64,000 bases of DNA from an uncultured Verrucomicrobiales bacterium. GTDB taxonomy: Bacteria; Verrucomicrobiota; Verrucomicrobiia; Verrucomicrobiales; DEV007. The position numbers and the translations under genes were made by a program. Location of the stretch: the NCBI GenBank assembly GCA_943789025.1, contig CALSSN010000010.1, forward strand, positions 31,390-95,389, written 5' to 3'. Of this stretch, positions 17,677 through 26,460 are shown in pieces (the stretch's first letter is position 1; each line of letters starts with the position of its first letter). The notes under the pieces were generated by a model. That model was not told the DNA's origin. It saw only the letters and a list, made by a program, of their open reading frames with translations, and searched no databases.

Positions 17677-19149
17677 ATGCCCCGATTCTGCTCCGCTTTT
17701 TTGCTGGCGGCGCATTTCCTTGCCCTTCCGCTCGGCCTTTCCGCCGAGGAGAATCCGTCCAGTAGTCCTCCTGAACGCCGTCTGCTTGGTCGCTCAGGCG
17801 AGGAAAACCTCGAAGGAAAAGTCGTCCTCATCCACGTCGGTCAGGAAGACCTGATCAATAAACAGGCCTTTCGCTTCTGGAAACGCACCCTCAAGCGAGC
17901 CAACGAAGATGGTGCGCGTGCGGTCATCCTTGAACTCGACACCCCCGGCGGTCTCGCTTTCGACACTCGTGACTTCATCACCGATGAATTGGCCAAGCTC
18001 AAACTGCCGGTCATCGCATGGGTCGAACGCGAGGCTCTCAGTGCCGGGGCCTTGATCGCGTTCGCTACCGACCGGATTTACATGGCGCCAGAAACCACCA
18101 TCGGTTCGGCAGCCATTGTCAACAGCATGGGCCCGGCGATCGAAGAGCATATGCGCGCCAAACTGGAAAGTGCTTTTGCGGCGTCCATGCGGGCGATCGC
18201 AGCAAAGAAGGGGCACCGCTTTGATGTTCTGCGGGCTATGATGATGATCGACGAGGAAGAAGATCGGAGCTTCGGCAGCGTCACCGTGCACAAGGGCGAC
18301 CTGCTCAACCTCACTGCCAATGAGGCGATGCAGGAAATCGACGGCAAGCCACTTCTCGCTGCCGGCATTGCGGAAAGTCTGGAGGAAGTTCTTGCGGCTG
18401 AAGGGCTGAGTGAATCACCTTTGATCCTCCCCGAACCGACCGGCTTTGAGAGATTCGCTTGGTGGATCGCCGCTCTCTCGCCGCTTCTCATTGCGGTCGG
18501 TATCGGCGGTGCGTGGCTTGAGATCAAGTCACCGGGATTCGGGATTTTCGGCTTTACCTCGCTGGCGGTTTTCAGTCTCTTTTTCTTTGGGAACAACCTG
18601 GCTGGTAATCTGGCTGGATACGAATTGATGGCGATCTTTTTACTGGGTATTCTTCTCATTCTGCTCGAAATTCTTCTTCTTCCAGGCTTCGTCGCGGGAA
18701 TTGTCGGTATCTGTCTCGTCGTAGGTTCCCTCTGGTTCGCCATGGCCGACCGCCTCGACTTCGAACGGATGAGCGAAACCGGAGAATGGCTTGTCGACCT
18801 CGATCAACTACTCATCAAGCCTGGTGCCATGCTCGCCCTCGGTCTGCTCGGGGCAGTCACACTGATGTATCTGCTTGGACGCTATCTCGACAAGATCCCT
18901 CTCCTCCGAGCTTTGGTTGCTGAAGAGAACCTGGCCGCTGGTTCGCCGGAAGAGGCTGACCACCCTGCCAGCCTGCTCGGCGCGACCGCCACCGCCCTCA
19001 CGGATCTTCGACCAACAGGAACCATCGTGCTCGCTGATAATTACAAGCATGACGCCATCTCTCACCACGGCCTGGTCAAACAAGGCACGCGGGTGCGCAT
19101 TCTTGAAGAGGGCATGACCTACGTCGTCGAGCCGCTCGTTGATGTCTGA
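17677..19149 (+). CDS. NfeD-family membrane-bound ClpP-class serine protease
   Basis: 490 residues from the ATG at 17677, chosen because it begins a signal peptide (CSAFLLAAHFLALPLGLSA). A ClpP/SppA-type protease domain follows: LELDTPGG, then EALSAGALIAFATD with the nucleophile Ser in SAGA, and APETTIGSA. After residue about 265 come several membrane helices, and the last about 70 residues form an OB-like NfeD tail (LLGATATALTDLRPTGTIVL). It is a long-form NfeD. Its genes are paired with floA in many bacteria, and the pair is thought to act in membrane microdomains. An upstream in-frame ATG at 17644 would overlap the previous gene. Confidence 0.9.
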   Translation: MPRFCSAFLLAAHFLALPLGLSAEENPSSSPPERRLLGRSGEENLEGKVVLIHVGQEDLINKQAFRFWKRTLKRANEDGARAVILELDTPGGLAFDTRDFITDELAKLKLPVIAWVEREALSAGALIAFATDRIYMAPETTIGSAAIVNSMGPAIEEHMRAKLESAFAASMRAIAAKKGHRFDVLRAMMMIDEEEDRSFGSVTVHKGDLLNLTANEAMQEIDGKPLLAAGIAESLEEVLAAEGLSESPLILPEPTGFERFAWWIAALSPLLIAVGIGGAWLEIKSPGFGIFGFTSLAVFSLFFFGNNLAGNLAGYELMAIFLLGILLILLEILLLPGFVAGIVGICLVVGSLWFAMADRLDFERMSETGEWLVDLDQLLIKPGAMLALGLLGAVTLMYLLGRYLDKIPLLRALVAEENLAAGSPEEADHPASLLGATATALTDLRPTGTIVLADNYKHDAISHHGLVKQGTRVRILEEGMTYVVEPLVDV

Positions 19150-19197
19150 TTCCTCCTCGTGGCCCGGTGGTTGCAAAGCGGGTCAGGCAAAGTTAAA

Positions 19198-19211
19198 CAT
19201 AAACGTTTGTT
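19198..19211 (+). promoter_or_regulatory. Candidate LacI-family operator before the FucP gene
   Basis: CATAAACGTTTGTT, with the palindromic core AAACGTTT, lies 24 bp before the permease ATG. It resembles the usual AAACG-TTT core of LacI/GalR-type operators, common in front of sugar genes. Its position would block transcription or translation initiation. No regulator gene is adjacent, so this is inferred from motif and place only. Confidence 0.4.
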
Positions 19212-19234
19212 CTCCAAATAAAGACAATTTTCTT

Positions 19235-20572
19235 ATGAGTGCAGAGACCACATCCAAATCCAATATTCCGGTTGTCGCAGGCGCAGTCCTGCTTCCCTTC
19301 ATCCTGGTCACGAGTCTTTTCTCGCTCTGGGGCTTTGCCAATGACATCACCAACCCGATGGTGGCTGCCTTCAAGAATATCCTGTTGATAAGCAACTTTG
19401 AAAGCTCGCTCGTCCAGTTCGCATTCTACGGCGGCTACTGCTTCATGGCCATTCCTGCGGCGCTTTTCATCAAGAGATTTTCCTACAAATCTGGCATTCT
19501 GACCGGGCTCACTCTCTACGCCTGCGGGTGTCTCCTCTTCATTCCATCCGGCCATGCGATGGCCTTCTGGGCCTTTCTCGGTTCCTATTTCATCATGACT
19601 TGCGGACTCTCGTTCCTCGAGACGAGCGCAAATCCCTACATCCTTTCCATGGGTGATGAAGCGACTGCGACCCGGCGGCTCAACTTCGCCCAGGCCTTCA
19701 ACCCGCTCGGATCTTTGACCGGCATGTTCGTGGCCAAGGAGTTTATTCTTGCCAAGCTCAATGCAGCCAGCGAGGAAGAGCGCCGGGCGCTGCAGGAAAG
19801 TGACCCAGCGGCCTTTGAAAAAATCCAACAAAGCGACCTCAGTATTATTACCGGGCCGTACACGGTTCTCGGTCTGGTTATACTCGGCGTCCTCGTGATT
19901 TTTGCTCTGGCCAAACTTCCCAAAGTCTCAGGCGAGGGTGACCGCAGCCTCAAAACCAGTGCTACGCTCGGACGTCTTTTCCGCAACAAGCGCTACCTTG
20001 AGGGGGTCGTCGCCCAGGCTTTTTATGTTGGGGCACAGATCATGTGCTGGACCTTCATCATTCAATACGGTGTCAACGAACTCAAGCTGAGCAAAGCAGA
20101 TGCCCAAGGCTACAACATTATTGCCATGGTCATCTTTGTCTCGTCGCGCTTCATCTGCACCTATCTTCTGAAGTACTTCAGCCCGGGCAAGCTGCTTTGC
20201 GGGCTGGCCATTGGCGGGGCCCTGCTGACGCTGGGCACCATTTTCATAGAAGGCATGCTCGGTCTTTACTGCCTGATTGGCGTCTCGGCCTGCATGTCGC
20301 TGATGTTCCCGACCATTTACGGGATTGCGCTCGACGGGCTCGGCGACGATGCCAAGCTCGGCTCCGCTGGACTGATCATGGCGATCGGTGGCGGTTGCCT
20401 GATGCCGCCCATGCAAGGGTGGATCATGGACCAGAACATTGAAATACTCTCAAGCACGCGGATTTCGTTTTTCCTCCCCTTTATCTGCTTTGTCGTCATC
20501 GCCATTTATGGCCTGCGCACCTACCTGATTCATCATGAACATGGAGAGAACGCCTTAACCACTGGCCGCTGA
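19235..20572 (+). CDS. FucP-type sugar:proton symporter (MFS)
   Basis: 445 residues from the ATG at 19235, with about 12 hydrophobic segments. Signatures of the L-fucose permease subfamily include LFSLWGFANDITNPMV in helix 1, FYGGYCFMAIPAALFIKRFSY and FLETSANPYILSMG in helix 4, and NFAQAFNPLGSLTG. Members import L-fucose, glucose, galactose or N-acetylglucosamine with protons. The exact sugar is not determinable. It stands alone between nfeD and an oxidoreductase, not next to araBD at 61-63 kb. A longer frame from 19139 overlaps nfeD and lacks similarity. Confidence 0.88.
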   Translation: MSAETTSKSNIPVVAGAVLLPFILVTSLFSLWGFANDITNPMVAAFKNILLISNFESSLVQFAFYGGYCFMAIPAALFIKRFSYKSGILTGLTLYACGCLLFIPSGHAMAFWAFLGSYFIMTCGLSFLETSANPYILSMGDEATATRRLNFAQAFNPLGSLTGMFVAKEFILAKLNAASEEERRALQESDPAAFEKIQQSDLSIITGPYTVLGLVILGVLVIFALAKLPKVSGEGDRSLKTSATLGRLFRNKRYLEGVVAQAFYVGAQIMCWTFIIQYGVNELKLSKADAQGYNIIAMVIFVSSRFICTYLLKYFSPGKLLCGLAIGGALLTLGTIFIEGMLGLYCLIGVSACMSLMFPTIYGIALDGLGDDAKLGSAGLIMAIGGGCLMPPMQGWIMDQNIEILSSTRISFFLPFICFVVIAIYGLRTYLIHHEHGENALTTGR

Positions 20573-20743
20573 AGAGAAGGAATCCTGCTGATGAAAGGCT
20601 CGATGTAATAGCTGGCGAAAACCCGACTTCCACAACTTCGAAGCAATTGGTGCGAAGGCTCTGAATCGCCAGGTGCCTTGGAGAAAAAGGCCTCAGGTGC
20701 TCCCTCCTTGCGTATCCTCCGGCCCTGTGCGAGCGCATCTACC

Positions 20744-22324
20744 ATGCCCGTTCATGATGTCCTCATTGTTGGCGCCGGCCACAATGGTCTCGTCTGTGCC
20801 TGCTATCTTGCTCAGGCAGGAAAACGCGTCCTCGTTCTGGAACGGCGTGATGTCGTTGGCGGTGCTGTCTGCACCGAGGAAATAATCCCCGGCTTTCGCT
20901 TTGATGTCGGCTCGTCGGCGCACATCATGATCAAGTCGACTCCGATCATCGGAGAACTCGGGCTTGAGGAACAAGGGCTCGATTACATCGAGATGGACCC
21001 GTGGGCGTTCTATCCACTCCCAGACGGTGGAGGCGGCATCTGCTTTTACCGGGATGTGGAAAAGACCGTCGAGAGCATCCGGAAGGTCTCGCCGAGAGAC
21101 GCGGAAGCCTATCGCCGCTACGTGGAGCACTGGACGGAGATCAACGAGGGGGTCTGGGAAGTCTTTCTGAAGCCTCCTACTCCAGGCAAGCTGATCGGGA
21201 CCATTTTCAAACGGAATCTCCTGCGCCCGAAATCGCGCAAAATCTGGTCTTCGATGGACACCGTGCGCCAACTCATGATGCCCTACGGCCGGCTTATCGA
21301 CGAGACTTTTGAGAGTGCCGAGCTGCGTTCCGCGATGGCCTGGCTGGCAGCCCAAAGCGGCCCTCCGCCGAGTGAGCTCGCCTCGGGAGATCTGTTTGGT
21401 TGGAATGCCATGATCCACAAGATTGGTGCCTGGCGCGCCCGGGGAGGTTCCGGGTCATTGACCGTGGCTTTGAAAAAGAAGCTCGAAGCGCTCGGTGGAG
21501 AGGTTCTCACCGGAGCTAAGGTCACCCGTATCGGGAAACAGGGAGGTATTTTCGAAGTCGAGACTGAATCATCAGGCACACAGCAGGCGAAAACTGTGGT
21601 CGCTGCCTGCCACGTCCACGAGACCTTTCTCGACCTCCTCGATGACGACCTCTGTCCCGAAGGGCTCAAGAAACGGGTCAGTAACGTCAATGTCGGAAAC
21701 GGCTTCGGCATGGTCGTCCGCCACGCAGTCGAGGAGCTCCCGCAGTATCCCGGGGTCCCTGTGGATCCTGCAACCGGCGCGGGCGACTGTCACCACGGAC
21801 TCCAACTCCTTTGCCCGTCGACCGGCTATCTTGAGAAAGCCTACCTCGACTTCGCTGCCGGAAAACCATCGGAAAATCCGGTCGTCCTCGCCATGACCTT
21901 CAGTTCGATCGATCCCTCCCTCGCACCCGCGGGGAAGCACACGCTTTTCAGTTGGACCCAGTATCAACCCTATGAGCTCGCTGACGGCGGTGCCGCTCGG
22001 TGGGATGAGATCGCTGAAGAGTATGCCGACCGCATCTACGACGTCGTCTGCCGGTATGCGCCCAACATGCGAGGCAAGGAGATCGGCCGCTACATCCAGA
22101 CCCCGCTGGAGATCGAACGTAAGCTGGCTCTACGTCGTGGCAATGTCATGCATGTGGATATGAGCATCGACCAGATGTTTGCCTTCCGTCCGCTTCCTGA
22201 GCTCTCTACCTACCGCACTCCGATCGATGGACTGTATCTTACCGGTGCCTCGACCCATCCCGGCGGGGGTGTTTTCGGCGCCAGCGGACGGAACACCGCC
22301 ATGGTGGTAAAAAAAGACCTTTAG
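20744..22324 (+). CDS. CrtI/PYROXD2-like FAD-dependent oxidoreductase
   Basis: 526 residues from the ATG at 20744, directly before the FAD-binding motif VLIVGAGHNGLVCACYLAQ (residues 6-24) and the following ERRDVVGGA. The C-terminal FAD signature YLTGASTHPGGGVFGASGRN is present. This matches the phytoene desaturase/carotenoid isomerase superfamily, closest in style to the PYROXD2 group, whose substrate is mostly unknown. There are no other carotenoid genes nearby, so a carotenoid role is not supported by context. The frame opens at 20678 but the extra residues show no similarity. The last codons take part in a terminator-like hairpin. Confidence 0.8.
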   Translation: MPVHDVLIVGAGHNGLVCACYLAQAGKRVLVLERRDVVGGAVCTEEIIPGFRFDVGSSAHIMIKSTPIIGELGLEEQGLDYIEMDPWAFYPLPDGGGGICFYRDVEKTVESIRKVSPRDAEAYRRYVEHWTEINEGVWEVFLKPPTPGKLIGTIFKRNLLRPKSRKIWSSMDTVRQLMMPYGRLIDETFESAELRSAMAWLAAQSGPPPSELASGDLFGWNAMIHKIGAWRARGGSGSLTVALKKKLEALGGEVLTGAKVTRIGKQGGIFEVETESSGTQQAKTVVAACHVHETFLDLLDDDLCPEGLKKRVSNVNVGNGFGMVVRHAVEELPQYPGVPVDPATGAGDCHHGLQLLCPSTGYLEKAYLDFAAGKPSENPVVLAMTFSSIDPSLAPAGKHTLFSWTQYQPYELADGGAARWDEIAEEYADRIYDVVCRYAPNMRGKEIGRYIQTPLEIERKLALRRGNVMHVDMSIDQMFAFRPLPELSTYRTPIDGLYLTGASTHPGGGVFGASGRNTAMVVKKDL

Positions 22325-22359
22325 GGTCTTGTCTTTATTGCCCCTGATGGTCTTTTTTT
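22309..22359. terminator. Bidirectional terminator-like hairpin between convergent genes
   Basis: AAAAAAAGACC (22309-22319) is perfectly complementary to GGTCTTTTTTT (22349-22359). Transcripts from either side would form an 11-bp stem, with GACC/GGTC as its strong part and A/U tracts as its base, ending in U-rich RNA. It sits between the ends of the CrtI-like gene (22324) and the FIST gene (22335) and overlaps both coding ends. The loop is long (29 nt), which weakens the case. Confidence 0.5.
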
Positions 22360-23474
22360 TCGACAAAAAAAGCCATCGAGGCGGTGAATGCATGGAGGAA
22401 GGTTTCACCCCCGACCGGAGCAATTTCGCCATTGCAAAAAAACCCGGCGAGGGGTTTTTTGCCGAGATATTCCGTAACCGTTCCGGCATCGTGCCCTGCC
22501 TCCTCAAAAAGCTGTTTACCCCGTCCCGTGCAGGTAAAGAGTAATCCCCCCAGCACCCGCTTCCCATCGGCTGCCACTCCCCGGCAGACCTCTTGCATCT
22601 CCTCACTCGCCGACTGCTTGTCTCGCAGCTGAAACTGCAGGGTCTGGCCGATCTCAGGTTCCGCAGCGATCGCGATCGATCCGCTCTGCGGGTCGCCTCC
22701 AAGGATACTACTGATGAGAAAATCTCCTTTCTGGTGTTCTTCTTTGTATTCGGTCATGGCGATCCCGACCAGGATATTGCCATTGGCAGCCTCCCGCTCC
22801 TCGTCAGTGAGCTCCGCATAAGTCTTTTCCAACAGGTCGCAGACATTCTGGTTTGCCAGCGACTCAATCACATTTCCATCCACTCCGGTGATGGTTCGCG
22901 GTTCGCCGATCGGGCGACACCCTTGACTCACCGCGCCGAGAATGCCTACCCGTCCGCGCAAGCGAATGAGCAGCGTCGCTTCATCCTCCAGAATCCCCGA
23001 TTCGGTGAAAAGAAAGATTTCCTCCAAGCTTCTTCCACCGCTGGCAACCCCACCGTAGACTGGTATTCCTGAAAACCTCTCCCGCCACTCACTGAGCAGG
23101 TCCTCAGTCGGCTGGAAGGGATGCACCAGAGCGATGTAACTGTCTCCCGGAAGCGCTTGGCTGTCTCCTGCTAGGCCCACTTCCGTGCCGCCGAACCTCA
23201 GAAAAAGCAGACTGCAGCCCTCTGAATCCTCAAGCTCACGGGAGTCACTGATCATGCCGTCTGCCGAACATCCAAAGACCTTCGGGCAGCGCGCGTGAAT
23301 CTGCAGAATTTCGCAGAATTCTCGGACGGATTCCCGCCATCCTTTCGACACAAATGCGATGACGGCATCAAATCCACCGTTCGCATCATCCCGAGCAGAA
23401 CGCGAGGCTGCCTCGACACCGGCTTCGGTGAAAGCCCCTTTGATGAGTCTCGAGACGATCGCGTGTTTAGACAT
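22335..23474 (-). CDS. FIST domain sensory protein
   Basis: 379 residues from the ATG at 23474. The N-terminal FIST_N part has VFGCSADGMI and GIPVYGGVASGG. The C-terminal FIST_C part has ILGAVSQGCRPIGEPRTITG, then NILVGIAMTEYKE, a RGVAADGKRVLGGLLFTCTGRG segment split here as RVLGGLLFTCTGRG, and LAGFFCNGEIAPVGG near the end. FIST domains are thought to bind small ligands such as amino acids and are often paired with signalling domains; this one stands alone with no output domain. The frame continues upstream through the tRNA gene region, which is not plausible coding. It converges on the CrtI-like gene. Confidence 0.88.
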   Translation of the reverse strand: MSKHAIVSRLIKGAFTEAGVEAASRSARDDANGGFDAVIAFVSKGWRESVREFCEILQIHARCPKVFGCSADGMISDSRELEDSEGCSLLFLRFGGTEVGLAGDSQALPGDSYIALVHPFQPTEDLLSEWRERFSGIPVYGGVASGGRSLEEIFLFTESGILEDEATLLIRLRGRVGILGAVSQGCRPIGEPRTITGVDGNVIESLANQNVCDLLEKTYAELTDEEREAANGNILVGIAMTEYKEEHQKGDFLISSILGGDPQSGSIAIAAEPEIGQTLQFQLRDKQSASEEMQEVCRGVAADGKRVLGGLLFTCTGRGKQLFEEAGHDAGTVTEYLGKKPLAGFFCNGEIAPVGGETFLHAFTASMAFFVEKKDHQGQ

Positions 23475-23525
23475 GGAATCTACGTGATGGGAAAATAGAG
23501 AAATAGGTTTGAGTAAAGAAGTCGG

Positions 23526-23607
23526 TACCAGGGACAGGAATCGAACCTGCACGGGTTGCCCCACTTGATCCTAAATCAAGCGCGTCTACCAATTTCGCCA
23601 CCCTGGC
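23526..23607 (-). tRNA. tRNA-Leu (anticodon UAG)
   Basis: On the minus strand the sequence begins GCCAGGGTGGCGAAATTGG and ends with the T-arm CAGGTTCGAATCCTG and the acceptor CCCTGGT plus discriminator A. The anticodon arm is CTTGA-TTTAGGA-TCAAG, giving anticodon TAG. A long variable arm (GTGGGGCAACCC) marks a class II tRNA and the D-arm has the leucine-type GGTAGACGC. CCA is not fully encoded (A-CC-G follows). The gene lies between the TlpA-like and FIST genes on the same strand. Confidence 0.96.
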
Positions 23608-23670
23608 ATCTGCCGAGGATGCTACCCCTCTTCGCGTTAGGATCAAGTCCCAGAGAACTTTTGCAGCTCG

Positions 23671-24540
23671 CTATTTGATGAGAAGCTCGGCAACTTTCTC
23701 TGCCAGGGCCTCTCCGTGCAGGCTTGTCGCCGCAACCCTGCCATCCTTATCGATGAGAAAGGTTGCCGGGATGCTTGAGATTCCGAAACTACGGGCCAGT
23801 TCACCCTCCCATCCAGTCCCGTCACAGGCCTGCACCCAGGTCATTCCGCGTTCTCTGCAGAAGTCTTTCATCGCCTCGATGTCTTCATCCAGCGACACCC
23901 CGACGACCTCAAATCCCTGGGCGTGGTATTTTTTGTGAGTCGAGATCACGTGTGGGAGCTCAGCCAGACACGGGCCACACCAGGTCGCCCAGAAATCCAC
24001 CAGCACCACCTTACCAAGATAATTTTCAAGATCGAAGGCCTCTCCCTCGACATCCGTGAAGGCCAGCTTCATGGCATCTCCAAGCTGCGGAACGGCCAAC
24101 TCCCTGCGCAAGGATTCAAAGAACACGGCGACTCGCTCTGCCTCCGCATGCCCTGCGATGTCATCGGTCACCTGGTCGAGAAGCGCCTCGGCCAGACCTT
24201 TGTTCCCGTCATCCAGGTGAAGTTTGAAGAGGGGTTCTACCACCCGGCCGATGAGTTGTCGCAGGTCAGCGTCTGCACCCTTGGGAAGTAAATCATAGCG
24301 ACGGCTCAGAACCGTTACGTGCTTTGCGTTTTCTTCCAGAAATTGGTAAGATGCGGCGAGAAACTCCAGTGCTTCCAGTCGCGCCTCATCGGCAAGCTCC
24401 CCCGTAAGAAAGGTCTCGAGTGCGGCAGCCTTTTGCAGCTCGAAGTCGTCGACAATCTCTTTTGGCGTTTCGGCAGAGAGCCAGCAAGCGGGCGCCATAG
24501 ACAGCCCAGCAAGGAGGATTAGGTAAAATTTCTTAGCCAT
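23671..24540 (-). CDS. TlpA-like thiol-disulfide oxidoreductase (exported thioredoxin-fold protein)
   Basis: 289 residues from the ATG at 24540. The first about 24 residues are a signal peptide or anchor (FYLILLAGLSMAPACWLSA). Residues 25-150 are a helical, Glu/Leu-rich region without a named domain. The C-terminal half is a TlpA/ResA-type thioredoxin domain with the active site WATWCGPC (CGPC at 188-191) and the later cis-Pro segment ISSIPATFLID. It should reduce or exchange disulfides outside the cytoplasm, for example in cytochrome c maturation. The frame opens 7 codons earlier, but the signal peptide fits 24540. Confidence 0.9.
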   Translation of the reverse strand: MAKKFYLILLAGLSMAPACWLSAETPKEIVDDFELQKAAALETFLTGELADEARLEALEFLAASYQFLEENAKHVTVLSRRYDLLPKGADADLRQLIGRVVEPLFKLHLDDGNKGLAEALLDQVTDDIAGHAEAERVAVFFESLRRELAVPQLGDAMKLAFTDVEGEAFDLENYLGKVVLVDFWATWCGPCLAELPHVISTHKKYHAQGFEVVGVSLDEDIEAMKDFCRERGMTWVQACDGTGWEGELARSFGISSIPATFLIDKDGRVAATSLHGEALAEKVAELLIK

Positions 24541-24665
24541 TGTCTTCCAGAGGTAGACCATTCTTCACGAGATACCGTTCGGAATTAAATCATCCGCATT
24601 GTTTCCATCTTTGCGGGCCTGCAATGTCTGGGATTCAAGAATTACTGGCGCTCAGATCTCCTTGG

Positions 24666-25676
24666 TCACCCGGTGCGCTTCCGGGTAAGCCAACCTGCGG
24701 CATACGCGACCCACCACGGGACATTGACGAGAAAGATAAGCACGGTCATCTCGAAAACTTTGAAGTTCAGTCCCATGACGACGTCGATCCCGATGTGCAT
24801 GGCAATCAGAGACAGTCCGACCCAGCACCCCCATGCCCTCCCGAGAAGGGCACAGAGCGCACCCAGCTCAAGGAGCAATCCGGGTGAAAAAAGCAGCCGC
24901 GCCAGCATGGGGTGCTCCAGAAGAGCTGCGACGTATGCGACCTCTCCGCCACCTTCTTTAAGCTGGCTGTAAAAATTCTGACGGTCTGTCTTGATCAAGT
25001 CTTTGGCGAGGTAGGGGGTGTTCCAGAGCCACATTCCACCAGAGTTCAAAAGTTTGGTGATCCCCGCGGTCACATAACAGGCAACGATCACTACCTGACT
25101 GTAATAAAGTGCCCACCGTTCGACTCTCAGGTGCGTCACCAACCATCCGGGGAGGCAGCAGCAGCGGGTATCTCCAGTCCCCCGGAACGGCAGCGCTTGC
25201 AGGAAGCACCAGACTGTCACCACTGCCTGCGCCAACAGGACGAGTGACACCATCTGGTAGCTGTGACTGATCCCTCCCTGGGAGTTTGCCAGGGTCTTGG
25301 TAGCGATACTGAACCATGCCAGATAGGGGAGAGTTAAAACCGGAAGAAAACCGATCACGTAGAGTGCCAATGCCGCGATGCCAATCCCAGAGAAGGTGCC
25401 GTAGAGCTTGGGATCAGCGAAGAACGTGAAATCGAAGCCCCACTCAGCCAATCCATTCGGCCGAGGCTGGGAGGCAAACCTCTCTTTCAGGGGCGGGAAG
25501 GTCTCGAAAAAAATAACAAGCGCAAAAAAAAGCCGCATCAAAGCTGCCTCCCACCAGCGTAGGTCCCAGGGCACCGCCTTAGAGCACAGCCACTTCCAGC
25601 CACTGGCCATCATTTTCATATATCCGGCAGGAACTGCTCTCCTGTCCCCTCGCTCATGCGCTGTCCCCTTGATCAT
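24666..25676 (-). CDS. HTTM-like (vitamin K-dependent carboxylase-related) membrane protein
   Basis: 336 residues with about eight hydrophobic segments. RLFFALVIFFETFPPL near residue 50, then FSIATKTLANSQGGISHSYQ and MHIGIDVVMGLNFKVFEM near the C-terminus, resemble bacterial HTTM-domain proteins. Their function is largely unknown. The start ATG at 25676 overlaps the TGA of the preceding gene (ATGA), so the two are translationally coupled. The partner carries a FPMYS motif, a pairing I have seen with such proteins. An internal Met at residue 20 is an alternative start. Confidence 0.7.
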   Translation of the reverse strand: MIKGTAHERGDRRAVPAGYMKMMASGWKWLCSKAVPWDLRWWEAALMRLFFALVIFFETFPPLKERFASQPRPNGLAEWGFDFTFFADPKLYGTFSGIGIAALALYVIGFLPVLTLPYLAWFSIATKTLANSQGGISHSYQMVSLVLLAQAVVTVWCFLQALPFRGTGDTRCCCLPGWLVTHLRVERWALYYSQVVIVACYVTAGITKLLNSGGMWLWNTPYLAKDLIKTDRQNFYSQLKEGGGEVAYVAALLEHPMLARLLFSPGLLLELGALCALLGRAWGCWVGLSLIAMHIGIDVVMGLNFKVFEMTVLIFLVNVPWWVAYAAGWLTRKRTG

Positions 25677-26167
25677 GGTTGCTTTCTTTTTTCCTCGAAG
25701 AGAACCGTTTTCTTCTCATGAATGCCCTCGCCCAGGACAAGATCCACCTCTCCGAGCACCAAAGCCAACCTTTCAGGCATCTCTGCAGATGTCCCCATGT
25801 GTTGTTCCCGCCCACGTAGGAAAGCGAGGGTTTCAGAGGCGACTTTGCTGATCTCGGTAGTCGTCAGGTCACGGAAGGATTTTCCCGATTCACGCGCCCT
25901 TTCTCGCAAATTAGTCTGGAAAATCTTCTTCGCCTTTGCCGCTCGGACGCCGACAAGATACTGCATGGCGATCGGACGGGGTAAGCCCTCTTCGTCCAGG
26001 GAATCTGCATCTCCGAGAAAGATATATTCCGTCGTCCCGGGGTCCGGGTCAGAGTACATGGGAAAATCCGAAAAGGGATAAAATTCTCCCACCACGAGCA
26101 TAAAAACCACCAGGCAAGGCAAAGCGAGCAGCGGTTGCTTGCAAGCTCTTCGGGCTTGATCGAACAT
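25673..26167 (-). CDS. Small membrane-anchored protein with FPMYS motif, partner of the HTTM gene
   Basis: 164 residues from the ATG at 26167. One N-terminal membrane helix (LLALPCLVVFMLVVG, about 13-27) is followed at once by FYPFSDFPMYSDPDP and then a soluble part with alternating charge and a Lys/Glu-rich tail. Apart from the FPMYS motif I recognise no domain. It overlaps the HTTM-like gene by four bases and they likely act together. The gene is divergent from metH, sharing a roughly 290-bp upstream region. The frame reaches 26194, but the extra residues look non-coding. Confidence 0.65.
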   Translation of the reverse strand: MFDQARRACKQPLLALPCLVVFMLVVGEFYPFSDFPMYSDPDPGTTEYIFLGDADSLDEEGLPRPIAMQYLVGVRAAKAKKIFQTNLRERARESGKSFRDLTTTEISKVASETLAFLRGREQHMGTSAEMPERLALVLGEVDLVLGEGIHEKKTVLFEEKRKQP

Positions 26168-26257
26168 GGTGAGAACCTGCAAGCAGACTCCCACTCTGTC
26201 ATCCTCTCATGTTGCGGTTCTCCGCGATCTTTTCTGCCTCTGACTGGGGGAGTGTTG

Positions 26258-26308
26258 CTGCCTGTGGGAACCTGTGGCCAGAATCCTGAAACCACCGCAG
26301 GTGGGCAG
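26258..26308 (+). promoter_or_regulatory. Candidate leader hairpin upstream of metH
   Basis: An outer stem CTGCC/GGCAG (26258-26262 with 26304-26308) encloses an inner stem CCTGTGG/CCA-CCG-CAGG (26271-26277 with 26292-26301, CCG bulged). It lies about 150 bp before metH. It does not show the conserved boxes of cobalamin, SAM or SAH riboswitches, so its role, if any, is unknown. Confidence 0.25.
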
Positions 26309-26362
26309 TGATTTTTCGAGGTAACTGCTCCGATTTTTGACTTTTCCATAAAACGTATCAAC

Positions 26363-26374
26363 ATATCAAGATAT
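26363..26374 (+). promoter_or_regulatory. Palindromic operator-like site before metH
   Basis: ATATC-AA-GATAT is a perfect two-arm palindrome in an AT-rich island 86 bp before the metH start and 188 bp before the divergent gene. AT-rich palindromes of this size are typical of ArsR-family repressors, some of which (SahR) control metH. No such regulator is seen here, so the assignment is inference. Confidence 0.4.
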
Positions 26375-26460
26375 ATGAATTTGTTCTTTGAATCCTGATC
26401 AATCTGGCAGCATAGTGAGAATGGACGCATGTTCCGTGCACCTTCTTTTCTCCAACTGCC

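Noticed and set aside
26168..26460. Cobalamin riboswitch before metH
   Set aside because: The expected conserved boxes are not found; only a short nested hairpin and a palindrome are seen.
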